From positions 1 through 34,209 of the forward strand of contig CAZPHB010000023.1 of NCBI GenBank assembly GCA_964586595.1: a stretch of DNA of 34,209 nt. Reading direction: 5' to 3'. Below are positions 1-7,258 of this stretch, one piece after another (within the stretch, counting starts at the first letter, position 1; each line of letters starts with the position of its first letter). The position numbers and the translations under genes are program-made. This DNA is from REEB481 sp964586595. Its GTDB lineage: Bacteria; Bacteroidota; Bacteroidia; NS11-12g; UBA955. Under the pieces are notes generated by a model. It was not told where the DNA came from. It saw only the letters and a list, made by a program, of their open reading frames with translations, and searched no databases.

Positions 1-60
1 TTTGAAGAGAATTTTCCTTCCGCATTAAATCTGAAAGGGGAGGAAATGTGGATGGGCTCA

Positions 61-156
61 TTGTCATGGTGCTGAAAGTCCCGGGCGACCGCAGGGAGTC
101 CCGGGAAGCCTGCCAGCTTGCCCCGCAAGCAAGCGATGCGGGGAACCACGAACCAT
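61..156. repeat. Mosaic intergenic repeat, copy A
   Basis: This stretch is built from modules that recur elsewhere in the window. TTGTCATGGTG (61-71) recurs at 528-538. The 19-bp module at 85-103 (GCGACC, two variable bases, AGGGAGTCCCG) recurs at 2921-2939 with two mismatches. GAACCACGAACCAT (143-156) recurs exactly at 561-574. The modules lie only between genes. They resemble the REP-like intergenic repeats common in Bacteroidota genomes; that family link is from memory. Confidence 0.6.
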
Positions 157-249
157 TTTACATGCTCCAGCTTATCCGGTTCACAAGCTTTCCATGTTTT
201 AAAAGGGGGTTATCTAAAGCACGCTCATGCAACTATTACCTTATTTCAT

Positions 250-290
250 CTTACTTTTTCCTTGATGAAAAAGTAAGCAAAAAATCAAGG
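250..290. repeat. Perfect hairpin with nested alternative pairing
   Basis: CTTACTTTTTC (250-260) and GAAAAAGTAAG (267-277) form a perfect 11-bp stem with a 6-nt loop. In addition CCTTGAT (260-266), which covers the loop, is complementary to ATCAAGG (284-290), so a second, mutually exclusive stem can form. Similar TTACTTTTT / AAAAAGTAA elements are scattered between genes in many Bacteroidota, as far as I recall. It is not followed by a T-run, so it is not an obvious intrinsic terminator. Confidence 0.6.
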
Positions 291-487
291 CTGAAAAGGA
301 TGATACGGTGCGCACTTGTAAACAACCGAATACTGTCGGCGATCTCCTCACAGGTTCGGAGCTTCCTCGGTATTTAACGGTTGTTCACTGCGTTTAACAC
401 CTTTCATCCTTTAATGCCGGTCCTTTTGCTATGGTATAATCATCCCTATTCGTTTGACGGCAAAACCAAGCATTAAATGTCATGTTG

Positions 488-574
488 CCAGCCCCTATCG
501 AACTGCGCAGCAGGCTGGTAGGGGAGCTTGTCATGGTGAGCCTGTCATGGTGAGCTTGTCGAACCACGAACCAT
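488..574. repeat. Mosaic intergenic repeat, copy B
   Basis: A hairpin-prone part (CCAGCC 488-493 with GGCTGG 512-517, or CCCCTA 492-497 with TAGGGG 519-524) is followed by tandem TGTCATGGTGAG units near 530 and 543, then TGAGCTTGTCGAA (551-563) and GAACCACGAACCAT (561-574). TGAGCTTGTCGAA recurs at 2899-2911. The copy ends about 45 bp upstream of the first gene. Confidence 0.6.
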
Positions 575-618
575 GATGCCTTCAAAAACTCTATCAATAC
601 TATCTTGCACTAAAAACC

Positions 619-1239
619 ATGCTTAAAATCCCAGCCATCATCCTTTGCGGCTTGCTGTCGGTACTTCGGGCCGATGCGCAGATACAACGCGTTGGCATGC
701 TCGCCTCCAACCAGGCTGTTTCCCTTCCGCTGAGCGGCTTACCGGCAACTGCCTACGCCCAGCTGCATCCCGGTTTGGATGTTTTTGCCGAACGTGCATT
801 CGGCCTAAAGGAACGACACCAATGGGTGCTGAGCGCCAATGCCGGCATAAACCACCACCGATTCTTCCAAACCGCCCTGCGCCTGTATGCCTGGGGTGAA
901 TACCAATACGACATCAGCGAGCGCTGGAATATCCGCGCCGGACTTGGCCTTGGCTACCTGCACGCCTTCCCTGATTATGAACAGTTTGTGAAAAAAGACA
1001 ATGGCTCCTGGAAGAAGGTATCACCCGTGGCAGGAAGACCGCAATTCCTTGCCGGGGTTGGTTTTGGGGTATCGCGGGCCTTGAAAAAGGATGCTCCTGA
1101 TGGCATCAGGCTGGAGTTGCGTCTGCGCAGCTTCCTGCAAGCACCCTTCGCGGGAAGCTATGTGCCGCTGTTGCCTTCCAATGCGTTGATGTTCGGCATC
1201 TCTACGCCTTGGCCGATGAAGAAAGGAGTAAAATCATGA
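619..1239 (+). CDS. Putative outer-membrane beta-barrel protein
   Basis: 206 aa with a clear signal peptide (hydrophobic residues 4-18, cleavage probably after A20 before QIQ). The mature part is rich in alternating aromatic and polar residues with motifs such as GEYQYD and RAGLGLGY, which suggests a small outer-membrane barrel or barrel-like protein. No specific family is recognised. Its stop codon overlaps the ATG of the next gene (ATGA at 1236-1239), so the two are translationally coupled and probably act together at the cell envelope. A -7-like TATCTTGC lies at 601-608. The function is unknown; the envelope location is an inference from the sequence character. Confidence 0.7.
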   Translation: MLKIPAIILCGLLSVLRADAQIQRVGMLASNQAVSLPLSGLPATAYAQLHPGLDVFAERAFGLKERHQWVLSANAGINHHRFFQTALRLYAWGEYQYDISERWNIRAGLGLGYLHAFPDYEQFVKKDNGSWKKVSPVAGRPQFLAGVGFGVSRALKKDAPDGIRLELRLRSFLQAPFAGSYVPLLPSNALMFGISTPWPMKKGVKS

Positions 1240-2393
1240 AGTTCCGCTTGTACTTCGCCGCCCTGCTGCTGCTTGGCGCTTCCTGCAAACGCGCAGAAAT
1301 CATACACAGCACCGAGATTACCTGCAGCGACAGCCTGCCCCAAAACCATACGCGTGCAGCTGAATTCCGGCAAATCATAGACAAATACGTGAAACTCGGA
1401 TTGCCCGGTATTTCTTTGCTGGTGCAGGATTCCAACGGTACTTATTCCGATGCGGCAGGCTATGCAGACCTGGGCAAAGGCATCCGTTACAGTCCCTGCC
1501 ATATTTCCAAAGCAGCCAGCATCACCAAACACATGGTGGGCGTGTTGGCCTTCAAACTTCAGGAACAGGGCCTGCTGGATCTGGACGATCCTATTTCCAA
1601 ATACATCTCTGCCGACATCCTGAAGCGCCTCGACAAAGCCGAAGGAAAAACCATCCGGCAGTGCATGAACCACACCACCGGCATTTACGACCTCATCACC
1701 AATTCCGATTATTACCTGGCGGTGTTGAACAACCCCATTAAGCGTTGGACACCCAGCGACCTGCTGCCGTTTGCCTACGACAAACCCGGCTATCCGCTGG
1801 ATACGTACAAAGCTTATTACAGCAATACCAACACCGTGCTCGTAATCCTTTGTCTGGAAAAGGCCACCGGACGCAGCCACGCGGAAATGCTGCGCAACAT
1901 GATATGGGAACCGCTGGGCATGCGCAGCACGTATTATCAGGGACACGACGAAATTCCGTCTTCTGCCGCACAAGGTTATTTCGACCTGCACAGCAATGGT
2001 GGCCTGAGCAATGTGAGCAACCTCACCACAGGCAGCGGTAATGGCTACGGTGGCGTGTTCAGCAATGTGTATGACCTGTACCGCTTCCACCGCGCGCTGT
2101 TTGCCGAAAAAACCCTGCTGAGCCAGGCTTCACTGGATGAAATGCAGCAATGGGTTCAGGAAGACGAAGATTTCTTCACCGGAGCGGGAGCCATCAAGAA
2201 GTTTACCAAAATGCAGACCTACGGCGTAGGGCATACCGGCAGGGATTTGGGCTACAGCGCCAACCTGTTTTGGTTTCCGGAGCGCCGCGCCATCATGACG
2301 TTTTTTGTAAACTACGGCACCAACGGCGAAAGCGATTTGCGCGAAGTATTCCGCGATTTTGAGCGGGAAATTACCGATGCCATGCTGCGCTGA
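1236..2393 (+). CDS. Serine hydrolase lipoprotein, class C beta-lactamase-like (PF00144)
   Basis: 385 aa. The N-terminus is a lipoprotein signal with lipobox LGASC (Cys17). The three catalytic motifs of the beta-lactamase/DD-peptidase (AmpC/EstB) family are visible: SxxK as S95-I-T-K98, YxN as Y195-S-N197, and HxG as H333-T-G335, with typical spacing. The family includes D-aminopeptidases, esterases and peptidoglycan enzymes, so the substrate cannot be assigned, and true antibiotic resistance is unlikely from sequence alone. I chose the start at 1236, not the in-frame ATG at 1209, because it gives an intact lipoprotein signal, overlaps the previous stop (ATGA), and follows a good Shine-Dalgarno GAAAGGAG (1221-1228), which is unusual for this phylum. 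It is probably anchored in a membrane facing the periplasm or cell surface. Confidence 0.88.
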   Translation: MKFRLYFAALLLLGASCKRAEIIHSTEITCSDSLPQNHTRAAEFRQIIDKYVKLGLPGISLLVQDSNGTYSDAAGYADLGKGIRYSPCHISKAASITKHMVGVLAFKLQEQGLLDLDDPISKYISADILKRLDKAEGKTIRQCMNHTTGIYDLITNSDYYLAVLNNPIKRWTPSDLLPFAYDKPGYPLDTYKAYYSNTNTVLVILCLEKATGRSHAEMLRNMIWEPLGMRSTYYQGHDEIPSSAAQGYFDLHSNGGLSNVSNLTTGSGNGYGGVFSNVYDLYRFHRALFAEKTLLSQASLDEMQQWVQEDEDFFTGAGAIKKFTKMQTYGVGHTGRDLGYSANLFWFPERRAIMTFFVNYGTNGESDLREVFRDFEREITDAMLR

Positions 2394-2397
2394 GCAC

Positions 2398-2865
2398 TCA
2401 GTGCATGCAGCACATGTACACCTTGCTTTTCTTCACATACGCGGAAGGAACGATGCGGCGCACTTTGGCTAAAGCCGGAGCAACGATGGTGTTTCCCACA
2501 TTGGCTGAAGCGGCTACCACAATGTAATAACCCGGCCTGAAGCCTTCATAGGCTGTGGAATATTCTATGCTTACATACACGCCATCATCATAGCGGCCAC
2601 GGGCTACATAGCAGGGCGCTTCGCCAAACTCTTCGATACAGGAAGAATCATCAAAACTTAAACCCGTACCTGCGGCGGGCTTCAATCCGCGGAGCGCCAG
2701 CACGTAGCCACTCGCCGCAGCCACCTTTTTTGCCTGCTTCAGGGCCGAAGGGTAATCTGTGTATGAGCCGGCAATCAGGAATTCGTTGGTCACATAACAA
2801 TCCGGATCTACCTGAGCGTGCAGCGATACCGCGGCAAAAAACATGATGCTGAACAAGAAGCGCAT
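2398..2865 (-). CDS. Small secreted protein with SPOR-like segment
   Basis: 155 aa with a signal peptide (residues 1-17, ending SLHAQ). The segment around residues 31-60 (IAGSYTDYPSALKQAKK) looks like the start of a SPOR peptidoglycan-binding repeat, and the protein has six or so cysteines, including a C-terminal CC pair. I do not recognise the family firmly. It converges on the serine hydrolase gene with only 4 bp between stop codons. A -7-like TAACTTCG (minus strand, 2870-2877) lies 4 nt before the ATG, so the transcript may be nearly leaderless. Confidence 0.7.
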   Translation of the reverse strand: MRFLFSIMFFAAVSLHAQVDPDCYVTNEFLIAGSYTDYPSALKQAKKVAAASGYVLALRGLKPAAGTGLSFDDSSCIEEFGEAPCYVARGRYDDGVYVSIEYSTAYEGFRPGYYIVVAASANVGNTIVAPALAKVRRIVPSAYVKKSKVYMCCMH

Positions 2866-2891
2866 GATGCGAAGTTAAGTCCCAGAATCAT

Positions 2892-2940
2892 GTCATCCTG
2901 AGCTTGTCGAAGGACATCCTGCGACCAAAGGGAGTCCCGA
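2892..2940. repeat. Mosaic intergenic repeat, copy C
   Basis: It contains the imperfect palindrome TCCTGAGCTTGTCGAAGGA, shares TGAGCTTGTCGAA (2899-2911) with copy B, and carries the GCGACC..AGGGAGTCCCG module (2921-2939) of copy A. It sits exactly between the starts and stops of flanking minus-strand genes and ends 5 bp before the YHYH gene stop. Confidence 0.65.
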
Positions 2941-2945
2941 ATCTC

Positions 2946-4319
2946 TTATTCCACCTTCAACACCTGCTGCGACCACTCCTGTTTGCCATTGCGGGCACGC
3001 AATACATACATTCCGGGATACAACGTCTGCATGTCGAAATAAGCAATCGTCTGGCCTTTGTTGATGCGGCTTTGCATCACCTGTCTTCCGGTTGCGTCCA
3101 AGAGATACAGGTCCACATCTTCTTTGACCAGACCGCCCGCCTGAACGGCCAGTAAATCGGTGGCAGGATTGGGGAACACCCGGATGTTCAAGGACTGAAA
3201 TTCCGCAGCGCTGAATCCTGTAGATGAAGGTGTATAGACCGTGGTGGTTTCTCCCACCGTGGTGACTTTGGCCGCCGTTCTTACTCCGTAAAACGTGGGA
3301 CCAACCACATAGGGATAGGCTGAATTATGGTTGGCATCAACGGTGGCGAAATAGCAGTAGATACCCTGAGGATAATCGGGCGTGATGCAGAAACGTCCGT
3401 TGTGTTCATCCAGATAATCCGCTGCTCCGAGATGGGTTTTAAATTCATAATCTTCACGGAAATAGCCCAGCGGATAATTGCCGCCCACCATGGGTCCATC
3501 GGGAACATCCGTACCATCGGCATGGTGGGTGCGCACGCTGATGTTGCGCAGCTGAAACCCGGACTTCATGCGCACAATGCCACCGGTTCCGTCGGCATTT
3601 TTATAGCCATAGGCTCCATAAATGGGAAAACCATCATACGCGAAGCCAATCAACGGTGCATGTTTCGTGGTGTCAATCACATACAAGCCATCTGCATCGT
3701 AGAGGTTGCACACGGTGGAAATCACATTTTTGTCCAGTTTGAACGCGCTGGGGTTTTGGTGGTGGTGGTAGTTGCCCATGGCAGGATGCCCTTTGCTGCA
3801 GTCGAAGCCGGGCTTTTCGGCCAGGATGGCGTCGCGGTTCCAGTTTTGCGCCGCACCGGGGCCACCGGGACAAGGCGGATTCCCGGGACCGCCGCAAAGG
3901 GCGTTGGTTGAGGTATTCCAAGCCACACCGTCGCGGTAGTCAAACAAGGCCACACCATTGATAAACAGGCCTATATTGCCTCCTGTGGTGGCGGTTGAAG
4001 TGCCCGTGTTTTGCTGCGGTTTCAGCGGAAACTTGAAGATTCCGTTTTGGTCCGATGCCTGTGAAGGATTTCCATCCTGGAAAGGTCCTGTGGGATACGC
4101 CGGAATGCCGCGGGTGCTCACATATACCCAATCGGCAGAATATTCCACCTTCTGGCAGTTCACCAGGATGTTGTTGCTGATGGTGGTGCTGTTGCCGGCT
4201 TTGTAATACGATCCGGTTTTGGTGGTGTTTTGCAGCCAGGATGTGATGGCCGGGCTTTGCGCCTGAAGCTGACTTGCGGTGAGCAGCAGGAACGCTGTTT
4301 TGATATGAAGATGTTTCAT
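2946..4319 (-). CDS. YHYH-domain protein with T9SS sorting domain
   Basis: 457 aa from the ATG at 4319, which is followed directly by a signal peptide (residues 1-21); the longer in-frame start at 4388 would add a non-signal extension reaching into the upstream gene. The YHYH domain (PF14240) spans about residues 50-345. It shows a histidine triplet in NYHHHQNP (H185-H187), the family motif GFAYDGFPIYG (225-235), a second pair in RTHHADG (264-269), and the LDEHNGR...YPQG segment near 303-319. The C-terminus (about 376-457, starting with VFPNPATD) is a type A T9SS sorting domain, so the protein is predicted to be exported across the outer membrane and attached to the surface or released. The gene lies 56 bp downstream of the MbnH-like gene as last member of the metal-linked operon. 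Its histidine clusters make metal binding plausible, but this is inference. Confidence 0.88.
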   Translation of the reverse strand: MKHLHIKTAFLLLTASQLQAQSPAITSWLQNTTKTGSYYKAGNSTTISNNILVNCQKVEYSADWVYVSTRGIPAYPTGPFQDGNPSQASDQNGIFKFPLKPQQNTGTSTATTGGNIGLFINGVALFDYRDGVAWNTSTNALCGGPGNPPCPGGPGAAQNWNRDAILAEKPGFDCSKGHPAMGNYHHHQNPSAFKLDKNVISTVCNLYDADGLYVIDTTKHAPLIGFAYDGFPIYGAYGYKNADGTGGIVRMKSGFQLRNISVRTHHADGTDVPDGPMVGGNYPLGYFREDYEFKTHLGAADYLDEHNGRFCITPDYPQGIYCYFATVDANHNSAYPYVVGPTFYGVRTAAKVTTVGETTTVYTPSSTGFSAAEFQSLNIRVFPNPATDLLAVQAGGLVKEDVDLYLLDATGRQVMQSRINKGQTIAYFDMQTLYPGMYVLRARNGKQEWSQQVLKVE

Positions 4320-4375
4320 GGCTAATCGGGGTGTTGTGGTCTTAGACGAACCTTTGGGTGCAATCCTTCGCAGTT

Positions 4376-5404
4376 TCATCGCTTCCAATATGTTTTTAAT
4401 TCCATCGGAAAGGCATGCGCCTTGTTGAATACAAAAGCTGAGTCATTCAGGGTGCGCAGGAAGCTGATCAGTTCCACTTTTTCTGCACCGCTCAGGTGCA
4501 ATGGCACACGCAAGGGATGATCCGGTTTCGCCGCTTCAGAAATGCCGCTGCTGTAATGGTTCAGCACGGCGCTTAAGGTTTGAAAGCGGCCATCGTGCAT
4601 GTACGGAAAGGTGTAGGAAAGGTTCCGCAAGGATGGCGTTTTGAAACGGTATCGGTCTTCTGCTCTGCGGGTAACTCCCATCCTGCCGGAATCCTGCAGC
4701 AGCGAATCGGGCGGAAGACCGTTGGAAGCCAGGCGGTAATTGCTGAACAATGGTTCGGCGTGACAGCTGTTGCAGTGTTCCAGAAACAGCTTATATCCTT
4801 TAGCTTCCTGCGCGGTAAACGCTGCCTGCCCCTGTTTCACTTTGTCGTATTTTGAACCTGCGGAAATGAGTGTGAGCTGAAACTGTGCCAGCGCCTTCAG
4901 CACTTTTTCCCCGGTAACAATGCTGTCGCCAAAGGCGCGGGAAAACTGACTGCGGTATTGGGGATTCCCCTGCAGACGCTGCACCACTCCGGCAATGGAA
5001 AAACCCAATTCTTTCGGATGGCTGATGGGTGCCAATGCCTGCATGTCCAGGCTGTGGTGCGCACCGTCCCACATGAACAGCGGCTGCCAGCCCAGGTTAA
5101 ACAAAGCAGGTGCATTCCTGTTTCCCACCCGATCGCCAATGCCATGACTCAACTTATGGTCGGTATGTGCAAAGGCATTATACGATGAATGACAGCTGGC
5201 GCAGGAAGTGCTGCTGTCGGCAGAGAGCATCGGATCGTAAAACAAGAGCCGTCCCAGTTGTATCGCTTCGGGATGCAAAGGGTTTTGCTTCAGCGGATAT
5301 TTTAAGGCCGGAAAATGGGTAGGAAGTGTTAAATCGTAATTTGGGTATAAAACAAATGCAGACGCAAGTAAGAATGCGATAACCAATCGCTGCCGGATGT
5401 TCAT
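4376..5404 (-). CDS. MbnH/MauG-like di-heme cytochrome c peroxidase family protein
   Basis: 342 aa with an N-terminal signal or anchor (residues 5-20). Two c-type heme motifs, CASCH (68-72) and CNSCH (211-215), define the bacterial di-heme peroxidase/MauG superfamily (PF03150-type). Other conserved elements are MWDG (111-114), whose Trp may lie between the hemes as in MauG, and PYMHDGRF (267-274). The start at 5404 overlaps the stop of the upstream MbnP-family gene (ATGA 5401-5404), making them a coupled pair. In characterised MbnP/MbnH pairs the di-heme enzyme oxidises a tryptophan of MbnP to kynurenine, creating a copper(I) site; by pairing I infer the same here. A plain periplasmic hydrogen peroxide reductase is the alternative. 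It acts in the periplasm. Confidence 0.88.
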   Translation of the reverse strand: MNIRQRLVIAFLLASAFVLYPNYDLTLPTHFPALKYPLKQNPLHPEAIQLGRLLFYDPMLSADSSTSCASCHSSYNAFAHTDHKLSHGIGDRVGNRNAPALFNLGWQPLFMWDGAHHSLDMQALAPISHPKELGFSIAGVVQRLQGNPQYRSQFSRAFGDSIVTGEKVLKALAQFQLTLISAGSKYDKVKQGQAAFTAQEAKGYKLFLEHCNSCHAEPLFSNYRLASNGLPPDSLLQDSGRMGVTRRAEDRYRFKTPSLRNLSYTFPYMHDGRFQTLSAVLNHYSSGISEAAKPDHPLRVPLHLSGAEKVELISFLRTLNDSAFVFNKAHAFPMELKTYWKR

Positions 5405-6030
5405 GGCTTTGTGGTGAAGCAATCCTTCCAGTATTGGGAAATCAACAACGCTTTCGCGCCCGGACTCATCACCACGGGTTGTTCATGTGGATTGAGCACG
5501 GAAAACAAATACGCCAGGTTGGGTTTCAGGATGTCGCTGCTGTCGATGCTGATGCTTTGCAGGGTGTTGTGCTTCCCTTCAAACCCGCCAATATGGTAGT
5601 TGAAGGGCATTTCGGCACCATCAGCTGTGCGCAGTAAGCCTTCCAGTTTCAGGTGAATGTAGCCACTTTGCCAGGTCCAGTACATGCCCAGGGTTGGATC
5701 CAAATCGCCGCCTGCCGCTCCGGAAACCTGGATCAGGCTGTCCACCCCAAGCAGCACCCGGAATCTGTCATGCGGTGTGAAGAAGCTCATGCGGTCCGGC
5801 CGGGTAAAATCCACCAAATTTTGTTCGGTGATTTCGGCTGCGCCGGAAGGCTGGATGCCCAGATAAAAACGCAGCACGTCGATGCGGATACTGTCGCCGG
5901 GAACGGCCGCAGGAAACCAGTTGCCGGAATCCAGGACCGCGCCATTCCAATGCGGCTGCACAGAAATTTGTTGCTGCGCATGGCTGCAAAAAGGGAACAA
6001 GAACGGCAGCAGGAGCAATGGCAACTTCAT
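5401..6030 (-). CDS. MbnP-family protein, putative copper-binding partner of the di-heme enzyme
   Basis: 209 aa, with signal peptide residues 1-18 (FCSHAQ). The sequence carries the MbnP-family (PF20243) signature: QPHWNG near 26-30, FYLG (55-58), the GVDS box (95-98), DPTLGMYWTWQSGY (111-124) and the YHIGGFEGKH segment (145-154). Candidate copper ligands or modified residues are H27, W118, W120, H146 and H154; in related proteins (MbnP, CorA, MopE) a Trp becomes kynurenine and helps bind Cu(I). I cannot tell from one sequence which Trp is modified. The gene overlaps both neighbours by 4 bp (6027-6030 upstream, 5401-5404 downstream), which ties it to the sensor gene and the di-heme enzyme. 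No lipobox is seen, so it is soluble periplasmic or surface-exposed. Confidence 0.85.
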   Translation of the reverse strand: MKLPLLLLPFLFPFCSHAQQQISVQPHWNGAVLDSGNWFPAAVPGDSIRIDVLRFYLGIQPSGAAEITEQNLVDFTRPDRMSFFTPHDRFRVLLGVDSLIQVSGAAGGDLDPTLGMYWTWQSGYIHLKLEGLLRTADGAEMPFNYHIGGFEGKHNTLQSISIDSSDILKPNLAYLFSVLNPHEQPVVMSPGAKALLISQYWKDCFTTKP

Positions 6031-6467
6031 GGCCGCCGCTGTTTTCCCTGACCAAACAAAGCTGCAAGATCTTGGGTCAGTTGTTCGAATAAGGGAATCT
6101 GATCTGCCTTACACAAGGCACGGATGTCCTGAAAATGGTCGTAGTGCACCCGTTCTATGTCCCTTTGCGTTTGGTACAGGGCCGGCAGCAATGAATCAAT
6201 ATTTGCGCCTTTGCCTACGGTTCCGTAAAGGGATTTGCGCTGGGCCTGCATTTGTGCATCGAGGGCAAACAAGCGTTTGCGGTGTTGCGCGATGAGGGTG
6301 TCGTAACGCATTACCTGCTGCGCATCGAAGTTCAGCCGGCGGATGATTTCCGTGCGCGGGCCTTCGCGGTGCTGCCTTCTTCCGGAAAAATGGACCCACA
6401 ACAGCAATATGTTGCCGCAAAGCAAGGCCAGTGCGAGCAGTTGAAACAAACGCAGTTTACTCATCAT
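6027..6467 (-). CDS. TM-anchored periplasmic metal-sensor-like protein (Spy/CpxP/CnrX type)
   Basis: 146 aa. One N-terminal transmembrane helix (about 8-27) is followed by an all-helical, charged periplasmic part. The C-terminal half (VHYDHFQDIRALC and DQIPLFEQL, about 107-130) matches the conserved end of the Metal_resist/Spy-CpxP-CnrX families (PF13801 type). Histidines H34, H62, H109 and H111 are possible metal ligands. The size is close to CnrX of Cupriavidus (about 148 aa), which senses Ni/Co and relays to a one-TM anti-sigma factor. The gene overlaps the upstream anti-sigma candidate by 8-11 bp (two adjacent ATG codons, 6464 and 6467) and the MbnP-family gene by 4 bp. The sensing role is inferred from family and context; the metal is unknown. 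Confidence 0.75.
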   Translation of the reverse strand: MMSKLRLFQLLALALLCGNILLLWVHFSGRRQHREGPRTEIIRRLNFDAQQVMRYDTLIAQHRKRLFALDAQMQAQRKSLYGTVGKGANIDSLLPALYQTQRDIERVHYDHFQDIRALCKADQIPLFEQLTQDLAALFGQGKQRRP

Positions 6468-6732
6468 ACATCAGCATTTCAGTTTGCGGCAACAGATTGT
6501 TCAGTTGCTGCTGTGCTGTTTTTTTCGACATTCTGGCGGCCAGCACGTCGGCACTCAGCAACAAGAACAACAGGCTTGCCGCCACCAGGATTTGACTGGC
6601 TGATACGCGTTCCTTCCGCGCTTCAATGCGTTTCAGGATCTGCGGTAAACTGTTGCCATGCGGAACCCTTTGGATGTGTTCCAACAGATACAGCTCGTCT
6701 TCCATATCTTGCTTAGACGGGATTTTATTCAT
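6457..6732 (-). CDS. Putative one-TM anti-sigma factor (CnrY-like position)
   Basis: 91 aa. The N-terminal 45 residues are charged and presumably cytoplasmic, a transmembrane helix spans about 47-66 (ILVAASLLFLLLSADVLAA), and about 25 residues follow on the periplasmic side. No family motif is certain. It overlaps the sigma-factor gene by 8 bp (6725-6732) and lies between it and the Spy/CnrX-like sensor, which is where a membrane anti-sigma factor would be expected. CnrY, with the same one-helix topology, is about 95 aa. The call rests on topology, length and gene order, so it is an inference. A short N-terminal segment such as MEDELYLLEHIQ (10-21) could be the sigma-binding helix. Confidence 0.65.
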   Translation of the reverse strand: MNKIPSKQDMEDELYLLEHIQRVPHGNSLPQILKRIEARKERVSASQILVAASLLFLLLSADVLAARMSKKTAQQQLNNLLPQTEMLMYDE

Positions 6733-7258
6733 GTTCCTTCGATTGTTCCAATAAGATTTTTAACTGTGCCTTCGCCCGTTGAAACAAGGATTCCAGCGCT
6801 TTGGGTGTAAGCTCCATGATGCGGGCAGCTTCTTCGGTACTTAATCCTTCCATCTTCAGCAAAATCAAGGCACTGCGTTGTCGTTCCGGCAGTTTGTTGA
6901 TGGCCCGGAGCAGACGTTGCAGCGCTTCTTTGTGCTCCAATTGTATTCCGGGGTGGTTGAGGGTTTGTGCCTCTTGCTCCGGTTTTTTTTCGTGGATGCT
7001 GACCACGCGCAGCCAAAACGCACGTTTGTTGGCTTTTCTGGCACGCAGGTAATCCAGGGCCGTGTTGATGGTGATGCGGTAAATCCAGGTTCCGGCCTCA
7101 GACAACCCCTGAAATGTATGCAGCTTTTCATGAACCTTCACAAACACATCTTGGGTGATTTCTTCGGCATCTTCCACCTGTTGGACATAGTGCAGCGCAA
7201 GGTTGAACACCCGTTCATGATGCAGCTGATATAATTCCTCCAGAGAATGGTGATGCAT
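6725..7258 (-). CDS. ECF-type RNA polymerase sigma factor
   Basis: 177 aa. Sigma-70 region 2 is at about residues 8-75, with the core-binding and -10 recognition part around DAEEITQDVFVKVHEKL and TWIYRITINTALDYLRARK. Region 4 is at about 112-168, with LPERQRSALILLKMEG and a helix-turn-helix in STEEAARIMELTPKALESLFQRAKAQLK. The linker (about 76-111) is short, there is no region 1 or 3, and the length fits the ECF group. It is the first gene of the metal-linked operon and overlaps the anti-sigma candidate by 8 bp. By analogy with CnrH it should be held by the membrane anti-sigma factor and freed on a periplasmic signal, then transcribe this operon. Autoregulation is inferred. Confidence 0.92.
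   Translation of the reverse strand: MHHHSLEELYQLHHERVFNLALHYVQQVEDAEEITQDVFVKVHEKLHTFQGLSEAGTWIYRITINTALDYLRARKANKRAFWLRVVSIHEKKPEQEAQTLNHPGIQLEHKEALQRLLRAINKLPERQRSALILLKMEGLSTEEAARIMELTPKALESLFQRAKAQLKILLEQSKEHE

Larger units (their letters stand above)
1..618. other. Non-coding region with interspersed repeats
   Basis: No convincing gene is present in this stretch. Two short open frames (48-377 + and 394-597 -) exist, but they run across repeats and have no recognisable domain or initiation signal. The region holds mosaic repeat pieces (61-156 and 488-574) and a strong hairpin (250-277). A weak -7-like box (TATCTTGC, 601-608) lies 10 nt before the first real gene. Confidence 0.7.

Noticed and set aside
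48..377. 109-aa + frame at the window start
   Set aside because: Runs over repeat modules and the hairpin, has no domain or initiation signal, and its product looks like translated repeats.
394..597. 67-aa - frame with a VVRQAHH-type sequence
   Set aside because: This is the translation of the mosaic repeat; such peptides are common artefacts where the repeat is read.
1158..2090. 310-aa antisense frame over the serine hydrolase gene
   Set aside because: Shadow of the + strand gene with SxxK, YxN and HxG motifs; the antisense product shows no family pattern.
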